Source of the DNA: Streptococcus cristatus | GTDB lineage: Bacteria; Bacillota; Bacilli; Lactobacillales; Streptococcaceae | Direction of reading: 5' to 3' | Assembly: GCF_003943505.1 (NCBI RefSeq) | Contig: NZ_RJPS01000004.1 | Location: forward strand, 1-64,000 | DNA length: 64,000 bases | Part shown: piece after piece, positions 6,970 to 17,164 of the stretch | Position numbering within the stretch: position 1 is the stretch's first letter | How the letters are laid out: each line of letters opens with the position of its first letter | The notes under the pieces: generated by a model | The model's database searches: none | Told to the model about the DNA's origin: nothing | The model's input: the letters and a program-made list of their open reading frames with translations, nothing else | Translations under genes and position numbers: made by a program

Positions 6970-8073
6970 TTAGATACTCCCTAGTTCTTCTTCTACCACA
7001 TCCAATGCACGTTCAACAGTAACATGCATATCGTAATATTTATAATCTGCCAAGCGGCCACAGAAGATAACGCGGCCATTTTTTTGGGCTTCTGCTAGAT
7101 ACTGCTCATAGGTCGCATTGTTTTTGGCATCATTAATTGGATAGTAAGGTTCATCGTCTCGTTTCCAATCTGCTGGATATTCTCTAGTAATAACGGTCTT
7201 GACCTGAGTCCCAAACTCAAAATGTTTGTGTTCGATGATACGAGTATAAGGAATATCACGCTCAGTATAGTTAACTACGGCATTTCCTTGATAATTCTCC
7301 TCATCCAGAATTTCATGCTCAAAGCGGAGACTGCGATACTCTAGTTCACCAAACTTATAGTTAAAGAACTGATCAATCATCCCTGTAAAGACGATTTTAG
7401 TTGCTGAAGCCTCCAAGTTCTCACGATCCGCAAAGAAATCTGTATTGAGCTCTACTTCGATTCCTTCCAACAACTTTTCAATGATAACATTGTAACCACC
7501 AATCGGTATTCCTTGGTAACGGTCATTGAAATAATTGTTGTCATAGGTCAATCGGACAGGCAAACGCTTAATGATAAAGGGTGGCAGTTCAGTGGCAGAA
7601 CGCCCCCATTGTTTTTCGGTGTAGCCCTTGATCAGCTTTTCATAGACATCAGTACCAATCAACTTAATGGCTTGTTCCTCTAAGTTTTTTGGCTCAATAT
7701 CTTGCATGTGAGTAGTCTGCTCAGCAATCTTTTCCTCGACTTCTTTTGGGGTCTTTGTCCCCCACAAGGCGTAGAAAGTGTTCATATTAAAAGGTAGATT
7801 GTAAAGATGGCCTTGATAGTTGGCAATCGGGGAATTGATATAATTGTTAAACTCTGCAAACTGATTAACATAATCCCAAACTTTTTTATTGGATGTATGG
7901 AAGATATGAGCCCCATACTTGTGAACATTGATTCCTTCAACAGATTGGCAATAGATATTCCCACCAATATGTTCTCGTTTATCAATCACCTTAACCTTCT
8001 TGCCGCGTTTGTTAGCTTCGTGGGCAAAGATTGCACCTGACAAACCAGCACCGACAATCAAATAATCGTACAT
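6970..8073 (-). CDS. glf: UDP-galactopyranose mutase Glf
   Basis: A 367-residue flavoprotein that converts UDP-Galp to UDP-Galf. The FAD-binding motif GAGLSGA is at residues 8-14, followed by KVIDKREHIGGN. A substrate segment GYTEKQWGR and PIGGYNVIIEKLL are visible, as is the C-terminal FCGRLADYKYYDMH typical of Glf. Its presence shows that the polysaccharide contains galactofuranose. It lies between wzx and the Galf-transferase candidate, in the same operon. Confidence 0.95.
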   Translation of the reverse strand: MYDYLIVGAGLSGAIFAHEANKRGKKVKVIDKREHIGGNIYCQSVEGINVHKYGAHIFHTSNKKVWDYVNQFAEFNNYINSPIANYQGHLYNLPFNMNTFYALWGTKTPKEVEEKIAEQTTHMQDIEPKNLEEQAIKLIGTDVYEKLIKGYTEKQWGRSATELPPFIIKRLPVRLTYDNNYFNDRYQGIPIGGYNVIIEKLLEGIEVELNTDFFADRENLEASATKIVFTGMIDQFFNYKFGELEYRSLRFEHEILDEENYQGNAVVNYTERDIPYTRIIEHKHFEFGTQVKTVITREYPADWKRDDEPYYPINDAKNNATYEQYLAEAQKNGRVIFCGRLADYKYYDMHVTVERALDVVEEELGSI

Positions 8074-8082
8074 AAATTCTCC

Positions 8083-9495
8083 TTACTTCTTTAAAACATT
8101 TTTTAGTTCTTGAAAATCCAAAACACGTAAAACTAGAACTAGCCCTCCATAAACCATGAATCCAAGTACAGCATAAATTAATACATTCACTACTGATGAG
8201 AAATTTATGAAGACTTGTATAGAATACAAGGCAACGTACATCAAGAGTGCTGCTATGGAGATTTTTACCATGGATGGCAGAATTTTGATCTCTTTTAGAT
8301 AAGAACTAGTATAGTAGAGCTGAATTAACCAAACTAAACCTTCTGTTGCTACTGATACAATGGAGGCTCCTATATAGCCCAAAGGTGGAATCAGTAATAA
8401 GTTCAATCCAACACTACAAATAGCTGGGATAGTTGTTGATAACATAAATTCACGATTGCGATTATGAGGTATCAGAATCTGGATCCCCATAATATTGGTC
8501 CAACCGATGAAGAACATCCTAAATACCATGATAGCAATCGCATAGCGAGCATCTTGAAAGTCTTGCCCCAAGAAAAATTGAACAAAATCTTTGTTGACTA
8601 TCAAAATCCCTGCAATCATTGGGAAGATAACTAAATTATAAACCAAGAAAGACATTTCATGGAGCTTGTTAACTGCTTTTTGATTTCCTGATGAGAGGAG
8701 ATTGGAGACCCGAGGTAACATGACGCTACCTAGCGAAGTTACCAAGGTCAACAAAATATTCAATAATTTCAGGGCTTGATCGTAAATTCCTACATCCTTG
8801 GTCGAAGACAAGGCCCCCAACATAGTCCGGTCTAGTGTGATATAGAGTGAAATCGCAATCTGTGGAAGAAATAAGAGAATTACCGGTTTAATATGTTGCT
8901 TCACATAGGCTAGGTCCAGATGTGGTTTACTAATATGTTCTCGTGCAGGAATCCACATGCTCAATTGCCCTAATAAATCGTAAACGACTAAGAGAGTGAT
9001 ATACAAGTATAGGTCAGATGGTTTTTTTACAAATATAAATATGGAAGCCACGCCTACAAGTTTGACAACTGTATTGCGAGCTGTGATTTTTTTGAAATCT
9101 TCAAGGCCTTGAAAGAGCCAAGAAATATCAAAACCACGAGAAAGTAAACTTAAGCCTAGAATGTAGGCAATTGGGTTGTTCATAGAAGGAACAAACAAAC
9201 ATACAACTATATAAAGTGTAACCGCCAAACATGTTGCTAATACTTGTAAACTATATATCCCCCAGAATGTATTCCCAACATCCTTACGATGTCCTGAAAT
9301 TTCCTTTGTTCCATAGTTAGCTACGCCAAGTGTTGCCAATAGAATAAAATATGTCACAATAGAATTATAGTAGCCATATGAACCCAAAGCCTCAGAAGAA
9401 AAAACTCGAGTCACATAGGGGGTTGTAATCACTGGTAGCACAATGACTAGCAACTGATAAGAAAGATTATATAAGTAATTTTTTAATACTCTCAC
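8083..9495 (-). CDS. wzx: Wzx-type oligosaccharide flippase
   Basis: A 470-residue polysaccharide-transport protein of the MOP/MATE-like superfamily with about 12-14 membrane segments, beginning RVLKNYLYNLSYQLL and with the conserved ITTPYVTRV near residue 25. It moves the lipid-linked repeat unit across the membrane. It starts at GTG, overlapping the wzy stop by 2 bases (GTGA), with GAGGG upstream. It is placed next to wzy, as usual for Wzy-dependent loci. Confidence 0.9.
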   Translation of the reverse strand: MRVLKNYLYNLSYQLLVIVLPVITTPYVTRVFSSEALGSYGYYNSIVTYFILLATLGVANYGTKEISGHRKDVGNTFWGIYSLQVLATCLAVTLYIVVCLFVPSMNNPIAYILGLSLLSRGFDISWLFQGLEDFKKITARNTVVKLVGVASIFIFVKKPSDLYLYITLLVVYDLLGQLSMWIPAREHISKPHLDLAYVKQHIKPVILLFLPQIAISLYITLDRTMLGALSSTKDVGIYDQALKLLNILLTLVTSLGSVMLPRVSNLLSSGNQKAVNKLHEMSFLVYNLVIFPMIAGILIVNKDFVQFFLGQDFQDARYAIAIMVFRMFFIGWTNIMGIQILIPHNRNREFMLSTTIPAICSVGLNLLLIPPLGYIGASIVSVATEGLVWLIQLYYTSSYLKEIKILPSMVKISIAALLMYVALYSIQVFINFSSVVNVLIYAVLGFMVYGGLVLVLRVLDFQELKNVLKK

Positions 9496-10652
9496 ATAGA
9501 ATCCCTCATTTTAGCCTTCTTTGATTCAAATTCAACTGTAGGCACCAGCGCAAAAAGCACAAACATAAATATATTGTAGGAAGGCCGAAGCCAAAAAGCT
9601 TCAAACATACAGTTGGCAGCAATCAAAGACAAAGTAGTAAGTAATAGATAATTCTTTTCACGATAAAGAGTCCAAGATCTCATCATATATAAGCAGACCA
9701 ATAAAAGTACTGGAAGTATCCCATAGGTAAACAACATCTGAACATAGGAAGAATCTACATAATCATAGCTCAAAACAGATTCTGTACGTCCTCCATAACC
9801 GACAAATGATATTCCTCGAGTTCCAAACAATTGCAAAGTGTATTTTTTTAATGCTTCATGTCCCAAATGCAACCGCATACTAAAAAAATTATTGAGCATA
9901 ACATACATAGGACTCGACCATGTAAATTTGCTAGATAGATAAATCATAACCGAAGATGCCAAACCAGCTGATAAAGGAAGTATAGAAAAAAATCGCGACT
10001 CCTTATCTTTCTGGTAGTAAAAATAGAGATAAATTAGCGCCATGATAGCAATGGAAGCAGCATTAAGCCTAGCATCGCAATAGCGGATAATGAAATAGGA
10101 TAATCCGAATCCAAAAAAAGTCCGTAAAATGATGAATCTATTCCTAAATATATAAGAAAATGCCGTATAAAGATAAAAACAGTGGGAGGCAAAATCGGTC
10201 GGATAAATAAAACCAAAAGAATTTCTCACTATAACCCCCGCAGAGCGAGACTGAACGAATTGCAAATTTGGAATGGCTCCAATAAAAGATAACAGGACAA
10301 TCAGCACGACAAAAAACAGACTTACCCCCACATATATTTTAAGTATGCTTTCCATCTCAGCATTATAAAGAAAAAGAATCAACATTATATACATCAATGC
10401 ATTGAGATTTCCTGTTTTATGATAAATCATAAATCCTATAAACAGGAAAATCGGTGCAACTATTAAATAAACGAAAGAGTAGTGTTGGATGTGAAAAAAT
10501 CGTATTACTAATAACCCAACTGCAAAAAAAGGAATTAAACTTGGAACCTTTGGTAAAATAGGCGATAACATAGATGTATTGATCATATCTATAGAGATTA
10601 CCAGTATTAGAACTGCTGCTATTAGCAGTTTATCGCGTTCTATCTTCAACAT
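9492..10652 (-). CDS. wzy: Wzy-type polysaccharide polymerase
   Basis: A 386-residue membrane protein with about 10-12 hydrophobic segments and a large hydrophilic loop (about 235-300) containing RLHLGHEALKKYTLQLFGTRG. Such loops and the lack of other domains are typical of Wzy polymerases, which vary widely in sequence. It joins lipid-linked repeat units on the outer face of the membrane. The assignment rests on topology and its position between glycosyltransferases and wzx. Confidence 0.82.
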   Translation of the reverse strand: MLKIERDKLLIAAVLILVISIDMINTSMLSPILPKVPSLIPFFAVGLLVIRFFHIQHYSFVYLIVAPIFLFIGFMIYHKTGNLNALMYIMLILFLYNAEMESILKIYVGVSLFFVVLIVLLSFIGAIPNLQFVQSRSAGVIVRNSFGFIYPTDFASHCFYLYTAFSYIFRNRFIILRTFFGFGLSYFIIRYCDARLNAASIAIMALIYLYFYYQKDKESRFFSILPLSAGLASSVMIYLSSKFTWSSPMYVMLNNFFSMRLHLGHEALKKYTLQLFGTRGISFVGYGGRTESVLSYDYVDSSYVQMLFTYGILPVLLLVCLYMMRSWTLYREKNYLLLTTLSLIAANCMFEAFWLRPSYNIFMFVLFALVPTVEFESKKAKMRDSM

Positions 10653-10697
10653 TTTCTTTTTCCTTTTCTAATCTCTGAATTTCTTTCATTCAGTTGC

Positions 10698-11660
10698 TTA
10701 TTTCTTCCACTTTTTAAAGTAAAAATAAAGGCGAGGATGTTTACTTATCAATATATAGAGAATCTTACGCTTCTTACTAACTCTAGAATTCTTTAACACA
10801 AGTGACAAATAAGGTTTTGTCCTCTCCTGAATTCTCTTGAATTCTGCTATATTTCCATCTCGAATCATGGTAAAAATAAGGAGGCTTCCTGTAAAAAAGC
10901 GTGAAATGATTGCTTCTTGTAATTCTAAACTTTCTTGATAAGTCTCTTTCACTACCTCTTTTAAATGATCAATTGCTTCGTAAAACTCGTATTGTTTTGG
11001 CGTGAAAGCTGAGGCAGTAATGCTACCAGGTCTATGGTAATAATGGTAAATCGGAAGATGGTACAAGGCCACAGATTGGACTTGGTTGAGATGCTCACTG
11101 ATAACATAGAGGTCTTCGTAGATGCGCCCCTTGGGGAAGGGAGCTTTCTCAAGAAGTTCTTTCCGATAGAGCTTACCACAAGCAGAGACCGTTACAAAGT
11201 CTCCGTAAAGCATCTCAGTCAGAGCCTTTGCCTTATCATAGACCTTAACCTGGTCTAAATCAAGCTGTTCCACGTGAAAATTTTGATAACGATGATAGTG
11301 AGCTGTTGGCTCTACTTTACCACTAACCATATCTGCTTGGTTACGATTTTGTAGCTCTGCTAGCAGTTCCAAGGCGCAAGGTTCCAAATAGTCGTCCGGA
11401 TCAAGGAAGGTAATCCAATCACCCTTGGCTTTCGATACCCCATAGTTACGAGCATCAGACAAGCCACCATTCACCTTGTGGTAGCTAGTCACCCAATCAT
11501 ATTGCTGAGCATACTGGTCACACAAGAGTCCTGAACCATCACTTGATCCATCATCAATCAAGAGGACTTCCATATCCTTGTAAGTCTGACGTTCCAAACT
11601 CTCCATGGCATAATGAAGGTAGTCCTCCACATTGTAAACAGGCACAATTACCGAAATCAT
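10698..11660 (-). CDS. GT2 family glycosyltransferase
   Basis: 320 residues. The GT-A fold starts at the N-terminus with ISVIVPVYNVEDYL, then LLIDDGSSDGSG and a metal-binding DPDDYLEP near residue 92 (DxD type). The N-terminal ~220 residues are the catalytic domain; the remainder is basic and helical. It adds one sugar of the repeat unit. By position it matches wef-type transferases of receptor-polysaccharide loci, but donor and linkage cannot be deduced. Confidence 0.88.
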   Translation of the reverse strand: MISVIVPVYNVEDYLHYAMESLERQTYKDMEVLLIDDGSSDGSGLLCDQYAQQYDWVTSYHKVNGGLSDARNYGVSKAKGDWITFLDPDDYLEPCALELLAELQNRNQADMVSGKVEPTAHYHRYQNFHVEQLDLDQVKVYDKAKALTEMLYGDFVTVSACGKLYRKELLEKAPFPKGRIYEDLYVISEHLNQVQSVALYHLPIYHYYHRPGSITASAFTPKQYEFYEAIDHLKEVVKETYQESLELQEAIISRFFTGSLLIFTMIRDGNIAEFKRIQERTKPYLSLVLKNSRVSKKRKILYILISKHPRLYFYFKKWKK

Positions 11661-11693
11661 ATTTTCTTTTCTTTCTCTTACTCAGTTAGATAT

Positions 11694-12692
11694 TCAAAGC
11701 TCAAATGAACTTTTTTCTGGAAGCAGTTGGTCCATGGCCTTGATAAAGTCTGTCATCACCTGCTCCTCATCTTGGACATTAAATCCATCATTGATACACA
11801 TAATTTGGTATTTGCCAGAATTTAGTATCTTCCAAAAATCTGGTCCGGCATTGTCCAAAGAAAAGAGTCCCCCCAACTTAGGATTTCCGATAGCATATTG
11901 ACCACTGGCAATCTGCCAATACTTAAAGAGCCAAACATTGGTGTCAGATGGAGCTCTAAAACGGCTAGCTGAGGTTCTTTCCAAGACAGCTTTTTCCTTT
12001 TCCCATACCAAATCCATCGTTGATTTTAGTAGAGGATAGGGCAGATGACTCTCCCAGAAACCACAGATAAACTGACTATTTCTATATAGTAGCGACTTAA
12101 CAATACTTTTTAATCCCTGCTTAGGATCAAAGAATTGGCCATTCTTCAAAATTTCATTTCGACTGAAATAGCTAGTGACAATCTCCATGTCATTTATCTG
12201 AAAATTTCCCGTCCCATATCTTTCAGGAATAATCGGTGAAAGAGCCGTATTATATTTGGGTAAACCATCCTCTGAGAAAAAATCTGTCGGCTCGACTGGA
12301 GCTGTCAAGTACATGTCGTCATTAAAAAAGACAAAGTGCTCAGAGAGTCCATGAATCCGATGGATATTGCTTTCGATAGGATTCGCAGAAAAAACTGGTA
12401 GGTAGTCGTTACAGATAATCTCTGTATGATCTACCAACACCAATTTTTCACTATTAATATCCAACCAAGCTGGTTTTTGCTGATCCGTAACGAGATAGAC
12501 CTTGTTTACCCAAGGAGCAAACTTTTCAATTCCTCTAAACCAGTATTTGAAGGTTCCCCATTCTCGGTAAGCTTTGACCGAGTTCATACTTTGTTTAGAA
12601 GTATTGACCGAGCCATCATACCTTGATTTTTTTTCTTGCCATACAGGATCATTCCCATCGACCCAAGTAACAACAAAATCTATTTTATTCAT
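11694..12692 (-). CDS. Stealth-family sugar-phosphate transferase (WefC-like)
   Basis: 332 residues with the Stealth conserved region 1 at the N-terminus ([16 protein letters not shown]), region 2 around [19 protein letters not shown], region 3 and region 4 toward the C-terminus ([22 protein letters not shown]-like). Stealth proteins transfer a sugar-1-phosphate, so the polymer probably contains a phosphodiester. WefC proteins in oral streptococcal receptor polysaccharides have this role, moving Gal-1-P or GalNAc-1-P. Which sugar is moved here cannot be read from the sequence. Confidence 0.88.
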   Translation of the reverse strand: MNKIDFVVTWVDGNDPVWQEKKSRYDGSVNTSKQSMNSVKAYREWGTFKYWFRGIEKFAPWVNKVYLVTDQQKPAWLDINSEKLVLVDHTEIICNDYLPVFSANPIESNIHRIHGLSEHFVFFNDDMYLTAPVEPTDFFSEDGLPKYNTALSPIIPERYGTGNFQINDMEIVTSYFSRNEILKNGQFFDPKQGLKSIVKSLLYRNSQFICGFWESHLPYPLLKSTMDLVWEKEKAVLERTSASRFRAPSDTNVWLFKYWQIASGQYAIGNPKLGGLFSLDNAGPDFWKILNSGKYQIMCINDGFNVQDEEQVMTDFIKAMDQLLPEKSSFEL

Positions 12693-12704
12693 AACTAATC
12701 TTTT

Positions 12705-13853
12705 CTATCTGTTTTTATACAATCCCGAGAAGTTTTTGATATAACTATCCAAAGAAAATAATTCTCTTTGTCTTTTTACCGATGCCTCACCAAATTGAAA
12801 TCGTTTCGCTGAATCAGAAACCAACTCCAAAATCGCATCCGATAGTTTTTGTGCTTGTCCTGGGCTTGCCAGTAAGCCATTTGTACCTTCAGCAACCATT
12901 TCACAGACACCACCATGACGGTAGCCGACTATTGGCTTACCACAAGCCATAGCCTCTAGTACCACTGTTGGTAGTGGATCAGGATTGGTGCTTGGTAAGA
13001 CAAAGATATCAAACATATTATAAAGCTCAGTCGTATGCTCATAATAGTCAATTCGTTTGATTTGTGAGACTACACTTGATTTGGCAATCTTAGACTCTAA
13101 TTCTTCAACTCGCCACTCTTCACCAGCAAAAGCACTTCCCGCCAGAAAAGCTATGGCATTCGGATTATGCTCCAAAATCGGTGTCACAGCTTCTAGGAAA
13201 TCTCCTTGCCCCTTCCAAGCGTTGACACGCCCAACCATACCAATGACGAGAGCGTCTTCTGGGATGCCAAATTTTTCACGCACTGCGCTTGCCTGCATCG
13301 GATGATAGACCGCATTATCCACTCCGTTATAGATAACCTGGATCTGACCCTCTTTGATGAAGGGAGACTGGTTGACATGACTAGCAACAGCTTGAGATAC
13401 TGTTACAATCTTATCTGCATAACGCCCCATCAAGAAGTTGATAAAATCTGAAATAGCCTTGGGCTTAACAATAATCTCATGAACGTGCCAAATCAAGGGA
13501 AGTTTCACCTTTCTTTTGAGATATATTCCTTCCAAGACAGCTGTTGTATTGTTATGAACAAGATCTATCCCATTTTCACGCACATATTGGGCAATTTTTT
13601 GGGAGTAACAACGATAAGATTTCAGATATTCCACAATCCCCTTAGGATTAAAGTATTTTCTACGTAAAATCGGATAATGCAACACGCTAACCTGAGCGCC
13701 AACCTGGCGTAAGGCTTCGACTAAAACACCGTCATTAGGCAGGATAACATGAGCTTCAAATTCTTGGGGATTTAATCCTTTGACCAATTCCAGTAAAACC
13801 TTATCTGCTCCATACATTTCTGCACCAGCATGTAAATATAAAATCCGTTTCAT
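12705..13853 (-). CDS. GT4 family glycosyltransferase
   Basis: 382 residues, GT-B fold. The N-terminus has LYLHAGAEMYGADKVLLEL and VHNNTTAVLEG with WHVHEI; the C-terminal half has VIGMVGRVNAWKGQGDFL and the family signature VVLEAMACGKPIVGYRHGG (near 305-325). It uses a nucleotide sugar with a retaining mechanism. It probably adds the third sugar of the repeat unit after the WchA and WchF steps. The start is 3 bp from the wchF stop. Confidence 0.9.
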   Translation of the reverse strand: MKRILYLHAGAEMYGADKVLLELVKGLNPQEFEAHVILPNDGVLVEALRQVGAQVSVLHYPILRRKYFNPKGIVEYLKSYRCYSQKIAQYVRENGIDLVHNNTTAVLEGIYLKRKVKLPLIWHVHEIIVKPKAISDFINFLMGRYADKIVTVSQAVASHVNQSPFIKEGQIQVIYNGVDNAVYHPMQASAVREKFGIPEDALVIGMVGRVNAWKGQGDFLEAVTPILEHNPNAIAFLAGSAFAGEEWRVEELESKIAKSSVVSQIKRIDYYEHTTELYNMFDIFVLPSTNPDPLPTVVLEAMACGKPIVGYRHGGVCEMVAEGTNGLLASPGQAQKLSDAILELVSDSAKRFQFGEASVKRQRELFSLDSYIKNFSGLYKNR

Positions 13854-13856
13854 TCT

Positions 13857-15029
13857 TTATCCTTTAAACACTTCCTCATAATCCGACACAATCTTTTCCC
13901 ACGTAAATGCATCCGCAATTCGTTGGCTAGACTTTTCGTCTAATTCCAAAATAGCACTTTCATCAAATTGTTCCACTTCTTCGATTACATGCGCTAGCTC
14001 ATCTTTTTTCCAATAAATGGCTCCATCCTCACCAACTTCACGGTTAAAGCCAACATCTAACAACAAATTAAGCTTTGTTGAAGCAAGAGCTTCTAAAAGC
14101 GATGGGTTTGTCCCACCAACTTCATGGCCATGGAAGTAAGCAAAAGCATTCTCTCGGATGTACTTGAGCAATTCTTGGTCATAGACAGTCCCAACAAATT
14201 TGACTCTCGGGTCTTTGTTGAAGCCTGTATCCTTGAGCAACCGATCATAAAACTTATTTTGTTCTACATTTGTAATGAGAACAAAGTCTTTTTTAGAATT
14301 AGACTTCATAAATTCACGAATCATGGTTTCATAGTTGTTTTCGGGAACGAATCGTCCCACAACTAGATAATATTCGTTTTCAGCAACGCCTTTTTCCCGA
14401 TACCAATTACGAACTTTTTCGTCTTCAGATTTTAATACAGACTTACTTGTATCTGTCCCGTAGGCGATGTAAGTCGTCTTTGGCTGATACTGTTTATAGT
14501 CTTCTTGTATATATTTTTCGATATTTTTACTATCGCAAACCAATAAGTCCGCATGCTTGACCATAAGTTGCTCTGAGTATTTCCAATACTTACGGACAGG
14601 TAAACTCCATTTTGCTCGGAGCCACTCATGTCCATCAGGATTGACAAATAAACTGCCTCCGATGGCTTTGATTTTCTTCTTAAGTCCAGCGATAAAAGGT
14701 CCAATACGACAAGCTAAAATATAGAAAATAGGAGCTTCATCCTTATTTGCTTTAGCGATTTCAATCGCTCTATTTACAGCAGCAATATCATAGGCAATGG
14801 CTCTAGCTGGTCCAATATTAGGCACATCAATATTGAAACAAATTGCCCCATTATGCTCAAATTGGTCATCCGTGATTCCAGACTTAGCCGAATTTTCGCG
14901 CATACAGGCCACATAGTACTGTATATTCCTATCTTGCTGATATTCTGTTAATTTCTCAACAAAGGTTTCAAACCCCCCATACTTTGCAGGGATTCCTTTT
15001 GAGCCTATGACATAAACCGACTTCTTCAT
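13857..15029 (-). CDS. wchF: WchF-like rhamnosyltransferase (DUF1972/GT4)
   Basis: The start MKKSVYVIGSKGIPAKYGGF follows AGGAGAAAG and gives 390 residues; a 400-residue frame with ten extra residues is less likely. GGFETFVEKL and the C-terminal EVGGTNPSLLEALAS are typical of the WchF/Cps2T rhamnosyltransferases, which add rhamnose to the lipid-linked glucose made by WchA. It is the second enzyme of repeat-unit assembly. It needs dTDP-rhamnose, yet no rmlABCD genes lie in this locus. Confidence 0.88.
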   Translation of the reverse strand: MKKSVYVIGSKGIPAKYGGFETFVEKLTEYQQDRNIQYYVACMRENSAKSGITDDQFEHNGAICFNIDVPNIGPARAIAYDIAAVNRAIEIAKANKDEAPIFYILACRIGPFIAGLKKKIKAIGGSLFVNPDGHEWLRAKWSLPVRKYWKYSEQLMVKHADLLVCDSKNIEKYIQEDYKQYQPKTTYIAYGTDTSKSVLKSEDEKVRNWYREKGVAENEYYLVVGRFVPENNYETMIREFMKSNSKKDFVLITNVEQNKFYDRLLKDTGFNKDPRVKFVGTVYDQELLKYIRENAFAYFHGHEVGGTNPSLLEALASTKLNLLLDVGFNREVGEDGAIYWKKDELAHVIEEVEQFDESAILELDEKSSQRIADAFTWEKIVSDYEEVFKG

Positions 15030-15059
15030 CTTTCTCCTATCAAGGGAGCGAAGTCTCAC

Positions 15060-16436
15060 TTACTTCGCTCCATCTTTCATTAATACGACTTTAACAGTCT
15101 TTAGTAAAATTTTAATATCTGACCAGATAGTCCAATCATCAATATAGGACACATCTAGTTTTACAACATCATCAAAATTCGTGATTTCACTGCGGCCGCT
15201 GACTTGCCAGAGACCTGTGATACCTGGCTTGAAACTCAAACGTTTTTTCTGCTCAGGCGTGTATTTTTCATACTCATCCACAGTTGGCGGACGCGTACCG
15301 ACCAGACTCATATCGCCTTTGAGGACATTCCAAAACTGAGGCAACTCATCCAGACTTGTCTTGCGAATAAAGTGTCCAATCGGCGTGATGCGAGGATCAT
15401 TATCGACCTTAAACATACCATCTGACATCGTATTTTGCGCCATCAGCTCTTTTTTGCGCTCTTCAGCATCCACAGCCATAGAGCGGAATTTATAAAATTT
15501 AAAGATACGACCATTCTTCCCAACTCGATCTTGAGAAAAAATAGCTGGACCACCGTCTTTTTTGATCTGAGGCACTAGGAAAATAGCAGCTATCCCACAA
15601 AGCAGTAAGCCAAAGAGGGCACCAACAATGTCTAGAAGTCGTTTCAAAAGGACATGGTAATAACTATAGAAGCGGGTCGAAAACGTCACGATATTAAAAC
15701 CAGCTACATTGCGAATGCGCTTCTCGCCATTGGTTGGAAAATCTAGGGCATTGATATTAACATTGACATCGATTCCCATATGCTCAAACTGAGAAATCAA
15801 ATCTTCCAAACGATAAAGATCGCTAGGTAAGTTGATAAACACCTCATCCACTACTGACCGGGTTGCGTACTCGATCATATCTTTTTCCAGCACCACATCA
15901 AAAGCAGAGCTTGTAAAAGAAGGATCATCCACTACTGTAACCGCCACTATCTGACCGGCAAAGTCTTGGGCTTTTTCTATTTGAGCAAAAAACTTTTCTA
16001 TCCTAGAACTTGTAGTAATGACAAAAACCTTTGTACTGTTTTTTGACCGAGCATGAATAGAAGAATAGTAGTTTTTAAACAAAATATTGGCCGCGTAAAC
16101 TAGTAGACCATTTAGGAGAATAAAATAGATGAGCCCCCGGCGCGAGATAGAGAAGTGTTCCTCCATGATAAAGGAAGCAAAAGTGACAAAGAGAGCATAG
16201 AAGGCACTGTATTTTAAAGTTTGGATGAACTCTACAAAGTAACCTCTACGGAAAAAATGATGAAAATAATTGCTGATGTAAAAAGCAAGAATATGAAGCA
16301 AAGAGAGGATAAAGACACTTGTCCTTGTCAAGTCAGAATTAGAAATAAGGCTCACTAAAACCGCTGCTAGCATAGACACTAGCAGTTCCAATACAGCTAC
16401 TCCTAACTCTTGGATTTCCCTTTGCTTCCTAAACAT
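15060..16436 (-). CDS. wchA: WchA, undecaprenyl-phosphate glucose-1-phosphate transferase
   Basis: A 458-residue initiating transferase with four N-terminal membrane segments (about 15-110), a central domain, a fifth membrane segment near 270-295 and the C-terminal bacterial sugar-transferase domain. The latter has RVGKNGRIFKFYKFRSM, KTSLDELPQFWNVLKGDMS, VGTRPP and GITGLWQVSGRS. It loads the first sugar phosphate, normally glucose, onto undecaprenyl phosphate. It begins 21 bp after wze. Confidence 0.93.
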   Translation of the reverse strand: MFRKQREIQELGVAVLELLVSMLAAVLVSLISNSDLTRTSVFILSLLHILAFYISNYFHHFFRRGYFVEFIQTLKYSAFYALFVTFASFIMEEHFSISRRGLIYFILLNGLLVYAANILFKNYYSSIHARSKNSTKVFVITTSSRIEKFFAQIEKAQDFAGQIVAVTVVDDPSFTSSAFDVVLEKDMIEYATRSVVDEVFINLPSDLYRLEDLISQFEHMGIDVNVNINALDFPTNGEKRIRNVAGFNIVTFSTRFYSYYHVLLKRLLDIVGALFGLLLCGIAAIFLVPQIKKDGGPAIFSQDRVGKNGRIFKFYKFRSMAVDAEERKKELMAQNTMSDGMFKVDNDPRITPIGHFIRKTSLDELPQFWNVLKGDMSLVGTRPPTVDEYEKYTPEQKKRLSFKPGITGLWQVSGRSEITNFDDVVKLDVSYIDDWTIWSDIKILLKTVKVVLMKDGAK

Positions 16437-16457
16437 ATATTCTTTCTCGCTTTTCTA

Positions 16458-17156
16458 CTATTCTTTACTCAAATTATCCCCATAGTGTCCATAGGAACCA
16501 TAGAAACCATATTTATCCGCTTCAACATTGTATTTATTTAAGACTACACCAAGGAACGGTGTAGATGATTGTTCTAACTGCATTTTAGATCTTTGAACCA
16601 TCTTCCGCTTAACTTCTTTTGGTGCTACAACCAAAAGGCTAGCATCACAGACCCTAGAAATAAGAGTCGCGTCTACTACCATACCAATCGGTGGTGTATC
16701 CACAATAATATAATCATAGTGACGGCGTAAAACGTTCATCATCGTTGCAAATCGATCACTCTGAAGAAGTGCAGTCGGGTTAGGGGAGATTTGCCCCGAA
16801 GAGACGACGAAAAGATTTGGCTCATCAGTTTCGCACAATCCTTGAGATAGATCTGTAGTCCCAGACAGATATTCTGTCAACCCAGTGACTTTTCCATCAC
16901 TCTTAAAGACCCCACCTAACATTTTAGAATTACGGATATCTGCATCAACCAAAAGTGTCTTGTGACCCGCCTTAGCAAAGGTCAGAGCGAGATTGGTTGA
17001 AGTTGTTGTCTTTCCTTCCCCTGGGAAAGTAGAACTAACAGCAATTACTCTGATATTCTCGCCGCTAAGCTGGATATTGGTTCGAAGAGCATTATAGTAC
17101 TCCTCTACCCGTGAAATAGAAATCTTTTTCTTTTTTGCTAACTCTAGTATTGGCAT
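16458..17156 (-). CDS. wze: Wze/CpsD tyrosine autokinase
   Basis: A 232-residue BY-kinase. The Walker A sequence PGEGKTTTS is near residues 49-57, Walker A' near LLVDADIR and Walker B near YIIVDTPP. The C-terminal tail has spaced tyrosines (YGFYGSYGHYG), the usual autophosphorylation cluster. Together with Wzd it forms the membrane complex that sets polymer length and attachment, and Wzh removes the phosphates. It starts 8 bp after wzd. Confidence 0.95.
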   Translation of the reverse strand: MPILELAKKKKISISRVEEYYNALRTNIQLSGENIRVIAVSSTFPGEGKTTTSTNLALTFAKAGHKTLLVDADIRNSKMLGGVFKSDGKVTGLTEYLSGTTDLSQGLCETDEPNLFVVSSGQISPNPTALLQSDRFATMMNVLRRHYDYIIVDTPPIGMVVDATLISRVCDASLLVVAPKEVKRKMVQRSKMQLEQSSTPFLGVVLNKYNVEADKYGFYGSYGHYGDNLSKE

Positions 17157-17164
17157 TATATCTC

